From CAVAVT01 sp963592185 (GTDB lineage Bacteria; Bacillota; Negativicutes; Selenomonadales; Selenomonadaceae), in the NCBI GenBank assembly GCA_963592185.1, contig CAVAVT010000007.1, forward strand, positions 1 to 44,183: a stretch of 44,183 nucleotides of DNA. The letters run 5' to 3'. The notes under the pieces were generated by a model. It was not told the origin of the DNA, did not search any database, and saw only the letters and a list, made by a program, of their open reading frames with translations. Positions within the stretch are counted from its first letter, which is position 1; every line of letters begins with the position of its first letter. Both the position numbers and the translations under genes were made by a program. Shown piece by piece: positions 16,571-24,298 of the stretch.

Positions 16571-17440
16571 ATGGCACAGATTACAGCTGCAATGGTAAAG
16601 GAACTCCGTGAGACCACAGGCGCAGGCATGATGGACTGCAAGAAGGCACTTGCTGCAACCGATGGTGATAGAGAAAAGGCTATCGATTATCTTCGTGAGA
16701 AGGGAATCTCCAAGGCTGAGAAGAAGGCAAGCCGCGTAGCTGCTGAGGGTGCTGTTGCAGCATATGTAAGCGACGACGCAAAGGTAGGCGTTCTGCTTGA
16801 GGTTAACTGTGAGACTGACTTTGCTGCCGGCAACGAGCAGTTCCGCAGCCTTGAGGAAAAGCTTGCAAAGCATGTAGCAGAGACTGCTCCTGCAGATGTT
16901 GAGGCTCTCAACAACAGCGAGATTGATGGCAAGACCGTTGCTACCCTCATCACTGAGGCTACAGCAACTATCGGAGAGAAGATTTCCCTCCGCCGTTTCA
17001 CCCGTTACGAGAGTGCAGGCCGTGTAGCAGCTTATATCCACATGGGCGGCAAGATCGGTGTTCTGGTTGATCTCGATGGCGGTTCTGAGGAGCTTGGCAA
17101 GGACGTTGCAATGCAGATTGCAGCAGCAAATCCTGAGTGCATCAACCGTGACCAGGTTGACACCGCAAAGCTTGACCATGAGAAGGAAGTTCTCAAGAAG
17201 CAGGCTCTTGAAGAGGGCAAGCCTGAAGCAATCGTTGAGAAGATGGTTGTTGGCCGTCTGAACAAGTATTACAAGGAAGTCTGCCTCGTAGAGCAGGAAT
17301 TCGTTAAGGATTCTGACAAGACTATGAAGGATGTACTTGCAGGTGTAAACGTTAATGGCTTCGTTCGCTATCAGCTTGGCGAAGGCATTGAGAAAAAGGA
17401 AGAGGACTTTGCAGCAGAAGTTGCAGCTCAGATGAAATAA
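16571..17440 (+). CDS. tsf: Translation elongation factor Ts
   Basis: EF-Ts is the nucleotide exchange factor that recharges EF-Tu with GTP. The N-terminal UBA-like domain has VKELRETTGAGMMDCKKAL at about residues 8-26. The EF-Tu contact region follows with LLEVNCETDFAAGNEQF and the conserved TDF motif. The C-terminal domain has KFVKD-like EFVKDSDKTMKDVL and QLGEGIEKKEEDFAAEV. The length is 289 residues, normal for full-length EF-Ts. ATG 16571 follows AGGAGG by 7 bases. Codon bias is strong, as in rpsB. It lies between two hairpin terminators. Confidence 0.97.
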   Translation: MAQITAAMVKELRETTGAGMMDCKKALAATDGDREKAIDYLREKGISKAEKKASRVAAEGAVAAYVSDDAKVGVLLEVNCETDFAAGNEQFRSLEEKLAKHVAETAPADVEALNNSEIDGKTVATLITEATATIGEKISLRRFTRYESAGRVAAYIHMGGKIGVLVDLDGGSEELGKDVAMQIAAANPECINRDQVDTAKLDHEKEVLKKQALEEGKPEAIVEKMVVGRLNKYYKEVCLVEQEFVKDSDKTMKDVLAGVNVNGFVRYQLGEGIEKKEEDFAAEVAAQMK

Positions 17441-17452
17441 GATCGGATGTTG

Positions 17453-17495
17453 AAAGAAAGAGGACACTGGCTATAGACTTGTGTTCTCTTTCTTT
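17453..17495 (+). terminator. Intrinsic terminator after tsf
   Basis: A 15-bp stem (17453-17467 with 17481-17495), with one G-T pair, encloses a 13-base loop. The right arm is T-rich at its end. It separates rpsB-tsf from pyrH-frr. Confidence 0.82.
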
Positions 17496-17558
17496 GTAAA
17501 ATAGGATATGTAAGGTTTTATTTTTACGGAGTAAATGAACACCAATGGAGGTATTATC

Positions 17559-18287
17559 TTGGAAACAGCGAAATATAAGCGCATAGTGCTTAAGCTCAGC
17601 GGTGAATCACTGGCTGGTGAACAGGGCTTCGGTATCAATCCAGCAGTTGTTGAGGCTATTGCAGCTCAGATTAAAGTTGTTCGTGAGCATGGAATCGACG
17701 TTGCAGCTGTAGTAGGCGGCGGCAATATCTGGCGTGGTCTGGCAGGCAGTGCAAAGGGCATGGAGCGTGCAACAGCAGACTATATGGGTATGCTCGCTAC
17801 TGTTATGAACTCCCTGGCTCTTCAGGATGCACTGGAGAAGCTCGGTGTGGATACCCGTGTACAGAGTGCTATTGAAATGCGTCAGGTTGCTGAACCCTAT
17901 ATCCGCCGCAAGGCTGTTCGTCATTTGGAAAAGGGTCGTGTTGTTATTTTCGCTGCAGGCACAGGCAATCCGTACTTCTCAACTGATACAACAGCTGCTC
18001 TCCGTGCTGCAGAAATTGAAGCGGATGTTATTCTGATGGCTAAGAAGAATACAGACGGAATTTATGATTCCGATCCTAACAGCAATCCGGATGCAAAGAA
18101 ATTTGATGAGCTTGAGTACATTGAAATCCTTCAGAGAGGACTTCAGGTTATGGATTCCACAGCTACCAGCCTTTGCATGGACAACAAGATTCAGCTGGTT
18201 GTGTTCAATGTGGATGATTACAGCAATATCGTTCGTGCTGCTCTGGGTGAAACCATTGGAACAACTGTAGGAGGAAAAAAGGCATGA
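17559..18287 (+). CDS. pyrH: UMP kinase
   Basis: This kinase phosphorylates UMP to UDP with ATP in pyrimidine nucleotide synthesis. It belongs to the amino-acid kinase fold family: LKLSGESLAGEQGFGI at the N-terminus, AAVVGGGNIWRG for the phosphate site, and AAGTGNPYFSTDTTAALRA, the UMP kinase signature. NTDGIYDSDPNSNPDA is also typical. At 242 residues it has the usual length. An ATG at 17535 is in frame but only 3 bases from its purine site. GGAGG at 17547-17551 and the family N-terminus both support TTG 17559. The stop overlaps the frr start (ATGA). Confidence 0.95.
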   Translation: METAKYKRIVLKLSGESLAGEQGFGINPAVVEAIAAQIKVVREHGIDVAAVVGGGNIWRGLAGSAKGMERATADYMGMLATVMNSLALQDALEKLGVDTRVQSAIEMRQVAEPYIRRKAVRHLEKGRVVIFAAGTGNPYFSTDTTAALRAAEIEADVILMAKKNTDGIYDSDPNSNPDAKKFDELEYIEILQRGLQVMDSTATSLCMDNKIQLVVFNVDDYSNIVRAALGETIGTTVGGKKA

Positions 18288-18844
18288 GCGTAAAGGAAAT
18301 TATCAGCACACATGAAGATCATATGAAGAAGAGCCTTGAGTCCCTGAAGAGAGAGTTCGCTTCTCTTCGTGCCGGACGTGCTACTCCTTCACTTTTGGAC
18401 AAGGTTATGGTAGAGTACTATGGTACTCCTACACCAGTTAACCAGATTGCAAAGGTTTCCGTACCTGAGCCTCATATGATTCTCATTCAGCCCTGGGAGA
18501 AGGAAATGCTCCATGAAATCGAAAAGGCTATTATGAAGTCTGATTTGGGACTTTCCCCTAACTCCGACGGCACAGCTGTACGCCTTTCTGTTCCCCAGCT
18601 CACTGAGGAGCGCCGCAAGGAGCTTAGCAAGGGAGTAGGCAAGAAGGCTGAGGAAGCAAAGGTAGCTCTCCGCAATGTAAGACGTGATTGCAACGATGCT
18701 ATCAAGAAGCTTGAGAAGGCTAAGGAAATAACCGAGGATGAGTCCAAGAAGGGTCAGGCTGATGTACAGAAGCTTCTCGACCAGTACATTAAGCTGGTTG
18801 ATACAGCCAAGGCTGCTAAGGAAAAGGAAATCATGGAGGTTTAA
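18284..18844 (+). CDS. frr: Ribosome recycling factor
   Basis: RRF splits post-termination ribosomes with EF-G. It has the standard length of 186 residues and tRNA-mimic architecture of a three-helix bundle and a small beta domain. Diagnostic blocks are SLKREFASLRAGRATPSLLD, VEYYGTPTPVNQIA, QPWEKEMLHEIEKAI and LTEERRKELSKGVGKKAEEA. The start ATG 18284 overlaps the pyrH stop and follows a GGAGG site in the pyrH tail, so translation is coupled. A small uncharacterised gene begins 17 bases after the stop. Confidence 0.97.
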   Translation: MSVKEIISTHEDHMKKSLESLKREFASLRAGRATPSLLDKVMVEYYGTPTPVNQIAKVSVPEPHMILIQPWEKEMLHEIEKAIMKSDLGLSPNSDGTAVRLSVPQLTEERRKELSKGVGKKAEEAKVALRNVRRDCNDAIKKLEKAKEITEDESKKGQADVQKLLDQYIKLVDTAKAAKEKEIMEV

Positions 18845-18861
18845 TCCTTCATTCAAAGATT

Positions 18862-19071
18862 ATGTTAATTGATGTTACGGGACTTCCGCAGGATGTGGCA
18901 GAGCGTCGGCTCAATCAGGCGGAAATTGCATACTCTGTGGAGATTACTCGTCCTGCCAGGGATTTTTTTAAGGTGGATGAGGAAAATCTATATGTTGTTC
19001 GTCAGAAATTGATGGATCAAAATATTTTGCTGCTGACTTTGGCGGCGAAACAGAGAAAGGAGGTGTCCTGA
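18862..19071 (+). CDS. Small conserved-looking protein, weakly PASTA-like
   Basis: This 69-residue protein is not one I recognise. The first half reads as V-T-G-L-P-x-D-x-A-E-R-x-L-x-x-A, similar to one PASTA domain repeat (VPDVVGLPLEEA pattern). The second half has YVVRQKLMDQNILLLTLAAK, again like the PASTA ending where a strand carries V-x-L-x-V. No signal peptide or membrane helix is seen, so a cytoplasmic location is likely, unlike classic extracytoplasmic PASTA repeats. The ribosome site is weak (AAAGA), and it may depend on coupling to frr. Its tail holds a strong AAAGGAGGTG site for the ferredoxin gene, and the two genes are 1 base apart, so they probably act or are expressed together. 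Confidence 0.65.
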   Translation: MLIDVTGLPQDVAERRLNQAEIAYSVEITRPARDFFKVDEENLYVVRQKLMDQNILLLTLAAKQRKEVS

Positions 19072-19072
19072 A

Positions 19073-19243
19073 ATGGCTTATAAGATTACAGACGATTGTA
19101 TTTCTTGCGGTTCCTGCGAGGGAAACTGCCCAGTTGGTGCAATCTCCGAGGGTGAAAACCACTACGAGATTGAGGCTGATGCATGTGTAGAGTGCGGTGC
19201 TTGCGCTGCAGGCTGCCCTGTATCCGCAATCGAAGCTCAGTGA
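19073..19243 (+). CDS. 2[4Fe-4S] ferredoxin
   Basis: This small electron carrier of 56 residues is a clostridial-type bacterial ferredoxin. Two clusters are visible: CISCGSCEGNCP (residues about 9-20) and CVECGACAAGCP (about 38-49), each with the C-x2-C-x2-C-x3-C-P pattern. The protein reads MAYKITDDCIS at the start and ends SAIEAQ. ATG 19073 follows AAAGGAGGTG by about 8 bases. It serves low-potential electron transfer in anaerobes; the partner enzyme is unknown. A possible recipient nearby is the Fe-S enzyme IspG, but that is speculation. A terminator follows directly. Confidence 0.95.
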   Translation: MAYKITDDCISCGSCEGNCPVGAISEGENHYEIEADACVECGACAAGCPVSAIEAQ

Positions 19244-19247
19244 TGAA

Positions 19248-19288
19248 AAGCCCCTCTTCATACATATGGGTACGGAGAGGGGCTTATT
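19248..19288 (+). terminator. Intrinsic terminator after ferredoxin
   Basis: Arms at 19248-19257 and 19276-19285 pair perfectly over 10 bp around an 18-base loop, followed by a short T-rich tract. It separates frr-ferredoxin from uppS. Confidence 0.75.
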
Positions 19289-19312
19289 CTTGCATTGATG
19301 TGGGGTGTCATT

Positions 19313-20119
19313 ATGTTGAAGAAATTTTTCCTCAAATCCTCCAAGGACAGCATGGAAAAGCCAGCTACTTCCTCCGGGTTTGAGAATCCTTTATATAAAG
19401 AGCTGGACCCCGAAAAATTGCCAAGACACGTTGCCATTATAATGGATGGCAATGGCCGCTGGGCCAATAACAGGGGACTTATAAGGACAGCAGGACACAG
19501 GGCAGGGGCAAATACCCTGCGGAATGTGGTGCGTATGGCTGGAGACCTGGGTATTGAAGCCTTGACAGTGTATGCCTTTTCAACGGAAAATTGGAAAAGG
19601 CCACACACCGAGGTGGATTTCCTCATGAAGCTTTTCTCAGAGTACCTTGCAAAGGAATTTGACGAGCTTGATAAGAGCAATGTCAGAATCCGTTTTATTG
19701 GAAGAACCGATGAACTTCCAAAGCAGCTTATAAAAGAAGCCATTGCTGCGGAAGAGCAGATGAAGGACAATACAGGTCTAAGGTTCAATGTGGCTATGAA
19801 TTACGGCGGACAGGATGAAATTGTCCGTGCAGCCAGAAAGCTTGCCCAAAAGGCTGTTGATGGGGATATCAGACCAGAGGATATCAGCGAATCAATGCTG
19901 GAGGACTGTCTGGATACCCATGGGATGCCGCCGGTGGATTTGGTTATCCGGACAAGCGGCGATATACGTATCAGTAATTTTCTTCTTTGGCAGTCAGCCT
20001 ATGCGGAATATTGGTTTACGGATGTAAATTGGCCTGATTTCACGCCGGAACGCTTTGTGGAGGCATTGAAGGATTTTGCCGGACGAAAGCGCAGATTTGG
20101 CGGATTGAATAAGGCTTAA
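19313..20119 (+). CDS. uppS: Undecaprenyl diphosphate synthase (cis-isoprenyl transferase)
   Basis: UppS condenses isopentenyl diphosphate units onto farnesyl diphosphate to make the C55 lipid carrier for cell-wall and surface polymer assembly. The active-site motif HVAIIMDGNGRWANNRG contains the catalytic Asp. AYAFSTENWKRP-like VYAFSTENWKRPHTEV and RTSGDIRISNFLLWQSAY also match the family. In E. coli the last motif has Glu (RTGGE, Glu213, a Mg ligand); here it is Asp. At 268 residues it is slightly long at the N-terminus. TTG 19295 opens the frame, but GGGGTG at 19302-19307 favours ATG 19313. It begins the uppS-cdsA-dxr-rseP-ispG-proS run. Confidence 0.94.
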   Translation: MLKKFFLKSSKDSMEKPATSSGFENPLYKELDPEKLPRHVAIIMDGNGRWANNRGLIRTAGHRAGANTLRNVVRMAGDLGIEALTVYAFSTENWKRPHTEVDFLMKLFSEYLAKEFDELDKSNVRIRFIGRTDELPKQLIKEAIAAEEQMKDNTGLRFNVAMNYGGQDEIVRAARKLAQKAVDGDIRPEDISESMLEDCLDTHGMPPVDLVIRTSGDIRISNFLLWQSAYAEYWFTDVNWPDFTPERFVEALKDFAGRKRRFGGLNKA

Positions 20120-20148
20120 TGTGAATTTATGAAATAGAGGTGCGGGAT

Positions 20149-20976
20149 TTGATTACCAGAATAATAACAGGGGTTATTGGTATAGCCTTGGCGGCGTTTA
20201 TTATACAGACGGGAGGATGGCTGTATAGTGCGGCGGTACTGCTTCTTATGCTCGGAGGATGGCTTGAATTTTGCAAGGCATTTGCTCATAAGGGAGACAG
20301 GCTGGCTTTCTTCAGCGGTGTACTGATAATGCTGCTTTTCTGGGGCACAAGCTGGCTTGGAAATGATGGTGAAATTGTTGCTGTAACCATGTTTGCGGTG
20401 ATGCTTATAATGGCTGTTTCCGTGTTCCGTCACGGAAGTTTCACAGCGGAGCAGGCATTGATTTCCCTGGGAGGCGTAATGTACCTGGGTCTTGGCTTCA
20501 GCCATATGGTTCTTGTGCGCTTTGCCGGTGAACCGGTCATTGTATCCACATCCCTTGGCAGCATGGAGCTGGGCTGTGCATATCTTTGGACCGCACTGAT
20601 AGGCACATGGGCAAGTGATACCTTCGCCTATTTTTCTGGAACCCTTTTGGGAAAGCATAAGCTTTGCCCCTCAATCAGCCCTAACAAAAGTGTAGAGGGC
20701 TTTATCGGCAGCTTGGTGGGAACAACTGCGGCAGTTGCAGGACTTGGAACCTTCTTTGGATTTTCGGTTCCTGTAATGGCAGGACTTGGATTCTGTATAG
20801 CCTTGCTGGCAACACTGGGAGATTTGGTGGAGTCAGTTGTAAAGCGTGCAACTGGAATCAAGGATTCTGGAAATCTGATACCGGGACATGGCGGAATATG
20901 GGACAGATTCGACAGCGCCCTCTATACTATTCCCTTTGTTTACTATTTTGTTCAGGTTTTCCCTATAGCTGGGTAA
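20149..20976 (+). CDS. cdsA: Phosphatidate cytidylyltransferase
   Basis: CdsA makes CDP-diacylglycerol from phosphatidic acid and CTP, the branch-point of phospholipid synthesis. It is a polytopic membrane protein with about seven to eight helices. The C-terminal signature is KDSGNLIPGHGGIWDRFDS, and WASDTFAYFSGTLLGKHKL plus SPNKSVEGFIGSL are conserved. At 275 residues it has the usual length. GTG 20140 is the first in-frame start, but GAGGTG at 20137-20142 sits 6 bases before TTG 20149. The family N-terminus (ITRIITGVIGI) fits that start. It lies 29 bases after uppS. Confidence 0.94.
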   Translation: MITRIITGVIGIALAAFIIQTGGWLYSAAVLLLMLGGWLEFCKAFAHKGDRLAFFSGVLIMLLFWGTSWLGNDGEIVAVTMFAVMLIMAVSVFRHGSFTAEQALISLGGVMYLGLGFSHMVLVRFAGEPVIVSTSLGSMELGCAYLWTALIGTWASDTFAYFSGTLLGKHKLCPSISPNKSVEGFIGSLVGTTAAVAGLGTFFGFSVPVMAGLGFCIALLATLGDLVESVVKRATGIKDSGNLIPGHGGIWDRFDSALYTIPFVYYFVQVFPIAG

Positions 20977-20994
20977 TCAGTGGAGGTATTTGAT

Positions 20995-22146
20995 ATGAAA
21001 AACATTGCTGTATTAGGGTCTACAGGCTCCATCGGAACCCAGACTCTGGATGTGGTTCGTATGCATCCGGATATGTTTCATGTATCTGTTATTGCGGCAA
21101 ATTCCAGTGATGAGCAGCTTGAAGCCCAGATAAATGAGTTTGCTCCGGATATAGCTATTTTGGCGGATGAGTCAGCTGCAGAAAGACTTCGGAGCCGTTA
21201 CAAAGGGAAAACAGAAATTCTCAGCGGCAGACAGGGAATGATTGACGGTGCGGTTTACGCCCCGGTGGAAACAGTTGTTACCTCCATGGTGGGATTTGCA
21301 GGTCTTGCCCCTACAATGGCGGCAATAGAAGCTGGCAAGGATATAGCCCTTGCCAACAAGGAAACCATGGTTGTGGCTGGAGAGCTGGTAACTGCAGCGG
21401 CAAAAAAGAATAACACCGCTATTCTTCCTGTGGACAGCGAGCATTGTGCATTGTTCCAGTGTCTTCAGGGTGAAGACCGTTCTTCCGTGAAAAAAATTCT
21501 GCTTACATGCTCCGGCGGTCCCTTCAGGGGAAAAAAGCGTGCTGAAATGGAAAATGTTTCAATAAATGATGTTTTGGCACATCCCACTTGGTCCATGGGG
21601 AAAAAGATTACTGTGGACTGCGCCTCCTTGGTGAACAAGGGTCTTGAGGTTATTGAGGCAAAATGGCTGTATGATGCATCCTATGATGAAATCCAGGTGG
21701 TTGTACATCCCCAGAGCATTGTACATTCCATGATTGAATTCAAGGATGGGGCGGTTATGGCCCAGCTTGGTTCTGCAGACATGAGACTCCCTATTCAGTA
21801 TGCCCTTACATACCCGGATAGAATAGAATCTCCATGCCAGAGTCTTGATTTTTGGAATATGCAGCCGCTGACCTTTGAAAAGCCTGACACAGATACTTTT
21901 AGAGGTCTTGCCATTGCCTACGCTGCAGGCAGAGCCGGAGGAGTAATGCCCTGTATCATGAATGCTGCCAACGAAATAGCTGTAGGTGCATTTTTGAAGG
22001 GTGCAATTAAATTTTTGGATATTTATACTGTTATTGAGAGAACTATGGATGCCCGGGAAAATAAAAATGATTTGTCCCTTGAGCTTTTATTCCAGGAAGA
22101 TGCATGGGCACGGTCCTATGCTGAGGATATCGTAAAGGGAATTTAA
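20995..22146 (+). CDS. dxr: 1-deoxy-D-xylulose 5-phosphate reductoisomerase
   Basis: Dxr converts DXP to MEP with NADPH in the non-mevalonate isoprenoid pathway. The N-terminal VLGSTGSIGTQTLDVV is the NADPH-binding motif. ALANKETMVVAGELV, LPVDSEHCALFQCL and LLTCSGGPFRG are conserved blocks around the metal and substrate sites. HPTWSMGKKITVDCASLVNK matches the family. The protein has 383 residues. A GTG at 20980 is in frame, but it lies in the GTGGAGG ribosome site; ATG 20995 is correct. The gene begins 18 bases after cdsA. With ispG two genes later, two MEP-pathway steps are encoded in this operon. Confidence 0.96.
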   Translation: MKNIAVLGSTGSIGTQTLDVVRMHPDMFHVSVIAANSSDEQLEAQINEFAPDIAILADESAAERLRSRYKGKTEILSGRQGMIDGAVYAPVETVVTSMVGFAGLAPTMAAIEAGKDIALANKETMVVAGELVTAAAKKNNTAILPVDSEHCALFQCLQGEDRSSVKKILLTCSGGPFRGKKRAEMENVSINDVLAHPTWSMGKKITVDCASLVNKGLEVIEAKWLYDASYDEIQVVVHPQSIVHSMIEFKDGAVMAQLGSADMRLPIQYALTYPDRIESPCQSLDFWNMQPLTFEKPDTDTFRGLAIAYAAGRAGGVMPCIMNAANEIAVGAFLKGAIKFLDIYTVIERTMDARENKNDLSLELLFQEDAWARSYAEDIVKGI

Positions 22147-22168
22147 TCCGGGATCAGGAGGAGTCTTG

Positions 22169-23191
22169 ATGGTTCTTACTATTTTGGCTGCGGTTTTTGT
22201 ATTTGGACTGCTGGTTTTGGTTCATGAGTTCGGTCATTTTGTTACAGCAAAAATGACAGGAATGGGCGTTGATGAATTCGCAATAGGATTCGGTCCCAAA
22301 ATCGCAGGTTTCAAACGTGGAGAAACCGTATATACAATAAGATGCATACCCTTGGGAGGGTACAATAAAATATCTGGAATGGACCCTGAGGGTCCGGAGG
22401 CTGGGGAAAAATCCTATTGGGCAAAGCCTGTATGGAAGCGTATGATCGTTATTCTGGCAGGTTCAATAATGAATTTTTTGCTGCCAATAGTATTGTTTTT
22501 CGGCATATTTTTCTTTTCAGGAGTCAGCACACCTTCCAATGAACCTGTTTTAGGCGGAATCATGGCTGGGAAGCCGGCGGCTGAAGCCGGGCTCATGGAG
22601 GGCGACAGAATCCTTTCTGTTGATGGAAAAGCCATCAGCTCCTGGAAGGATTTTACAGCTTCCATTGTTGACAAAAACGGTCATGTACTTCAGGTTAGAT
22701 ACCTTAGAGACGGCGAGGAGCACACAGCAAATGTGATTCCCTCATACGATGAAAGCACCAAGCGTGCTGTTGTGGGTGTATACGGCTCTGTGGATAAGAG
22801 AATGCCAGGTGCGGCTGAATCTGCAGAAATGGCTGTAAAACGCACAGGAACTGTTATCCTTGCAATGGTGGACGGTCTGAGACAGATTGTAACAGGACAG
22901 ACTGCCGCCGAGCTAGCAGGGCCATTAGGCGTGGCACAGATGGCTGGAGAGGTTGCACAGATAGGTTTCATTCCACTGCTCAATTTTGCAGCACTGCTGA
23001 GCCTGAATCTGGGTATTGTGAACCTTCTTCCCATACCGGCATTGGACGGCGGACATTTTATAACTCTGCTGCTTGAAGCTGTTCGTGGAAAGCCATTAAG
23101 CACGAAAACCATGATGTATGTGCAGTACATTGGAATAGTGATAGTTTTGGGACTTATGCTTTTTGCTACCTTCCAGGATGTGACACGGTAA
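22169..23191 (+). CDS. rseP: Site-2 intramembrane zinc metalloprotease RseP
   Basis: RseP cleaves membrane-embedded substrates such as anti-sigma factors and signal-peptide remnants. The zinc motif HEFGH occurs in the first helix (LLVLVHEFGHFVTAKMTG). A PDZ domain lies in the middle (VLGGIMAGKPAAEAGLMEGDRILSVDG). The third catalytic segment NLLPIPALDGGHFITLL supplies the Asp ligand. Four membrane helices are visible in the usual order. At 340 residues it is typical of the shorter Bacillota form with one PDZ. CAGGAGGAG at 22155-22163 supports ATG 22169 over TTG 22166. It is in the conserved dxr-rseP-ispG order. Confidence 0.94.
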   Translation: MVLTILAAVFVFGLLVLVHEFGHFVTAKMTGMGVDEFAIGFGPKIAGFKRGETVYTIRCIPLGGYNKISGMDPEGPEAGEKSYWAKPVWKRMIVILAGSIMNFLLPIVLFFGIFFFSGVSTPSNEPVLGGIMAGKPAAEAGLMEGDRILSVDGKAISSWKDFTASIVDKNGHVLQVRYLRDGEEHTANVIPSYDESTKRAVVGVYGSVDKRMPGAAESAEMAVKRTGTVILAMVDGLRQIVTGQTAAELAGPLGVAQMAGEVAQIGFIPLLNFAALLSLNLGIVNLLPIPALDGGHFITLLLEAVRGKPLSTKTMMYVQYIGIVIVLGLMLFATFQDVTR

Positions 23192-23212
23192 CAAATTTCA
23201 GGAGGAAAGAGC

Positions 23213-24271
23213 ATGGAAAGAAAGAAAACTCGTCAGATTCATATCGGTTCTGTGGCAATTGGCGGTGGAGCACCCATATCCGTGCAGTCCATGACAAATA
23301 CCAAAACCACTGACACTGAGGCTACCGTTGCACAGATAAAGGCTTTGCAGGAAGCTGGCTGCGACATTGTAAGGCTTGCTGTGCCGGACAAAAACGCTGC
23401 AGAAAACCTTGGAAACATAATTTCTCAGGTGGATATTCCCCTTATTGCGGATATTCATTTTGACTACCGTCTGGCGTTGGAGGCAATTAATCAGGGTATA
23501 TCTGCTCTTCGCCTGAATCCGGGCAATATTGGCGGCGAAAAGAATGTTAAAATCGTTGCTGAGGCTGCAAAGGCACATGGCATCCCCATAAGAATAGGTG
23601 TTAATGCTGGATCCCTTGACAAGGAACTGTTAAAGAAGTACGGAAAGGTTACACCGGAGGCAATGGTTGAGTCAGCAATGCAGCATGTCCGTCTCTTGGA
23701 GGATCAGGATTTTCATGATATAAAAATATCACTGAAGACCCATGATGTTCCTATGACCCTTGAGGCCTACAGGCTTATGAGCAAAACAACGGATTATCCG
23801 CTGCACCTTGGAATTACCGAGGCTGGAACAGTACACTCCGGCATCATTAAATCAGCTGTTGGAATAGGCGCATTGCTGGCTGAGGGCATTGGAGATACCT
23901 TCCGCATATCCCTTACCGGAGATCCGGTTGTAGAGGTCAGGGTAGCCAATGAGATTTTAAAATCCCTTGGCCTTAAGGAGTATGGTCCAACCCTGGTATC
24001 ATGTCCGACCTGTGGACGTACTGAAATAGACCTGCCTTCCATTGCTGCCGAGGTTGAGCACAGGCTGGCGAATGTCAAAAAGCCGATACAGGTTGCTGTA
24101 ATGGGCTGCGTTGTAAACGGTCCAGGCGAAGCCAGAGAGGCAGATGTGGGAATAGCCGGTGGAAAGGGCGTAGGTCTTATTTTCCGCAAGGGCGAGATTC
24201 TCAGAAAGGTTCCTGAGGATCAGCTTGTGGATGAACTTTTCAAGGAAATCGATAGTATATTGGCAGAATAA
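23213..24271 (+). CDS. ispG: 4-hydroxy-3-methylbut-2-enyl diphosphate synthase (flavodoxin/ferredoxin)
   Basis: IspG converts MEcPP to HMBPP, using a [4Fe-4S] cluster and two electrons, in the MEP isoprenoid pathway. The TIM-barrel begins with IHIGSVAIGGGAPISVQSMT. Cluster ligands are in CPTCGRTEIDL (about 262-272) and VMGCVVNGPGEAREADVGIAG. At 352 residues it is the short bacterial form. ATG 23213 follows GGAGG by about 8 bases. It sits 21 bases after rseP and 27 before proS. The electron donor is ferredoxin or flavodoxin; a ferredoxin gene lies about 4 kb upstream. Confidence 0.96.
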   Translation: MERKKTRQIHIGSVAIGGGAPISVQSMTNTKTTDTEATVAQIKALQEAGCDIVRLAVPDKNAAENLGNIISQVDIPLIADIHFDYRLALEAINQGISALRLNPGNIGGEKNVKIVAEAAKAHGIPIRIGVNAGSLDKELLKKYGKVTPEAMVESAMQHVRLLEDQDFHDIKISLKTHDVPMTLEAYRLMSKTTDYPLHLGITEAGTVHSGIIKSAVGIGALLAEGIGDTFRISLTGDPVVEVRVANEILKSLGLKEYGPTLVSCPTCGRTEIDLPSIAAEVEHRLANVKKPIQVAVMGCVVNGPGEAREADVGIAGGKGVGLIFRKGEILRKVPEDQLVDELFKEIDSILAE

Positions 24272-24298
24272 AGCCAATTTTGATAAGGAGGAATTTAA

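Noticed and set aside
16541..17467. 308-residue antisense open frame opposite tsf
   Set aside because: It mirrors the strong codon bias of tsf, has Cys/Leu-rich composition without family features, and lacks its own signals.
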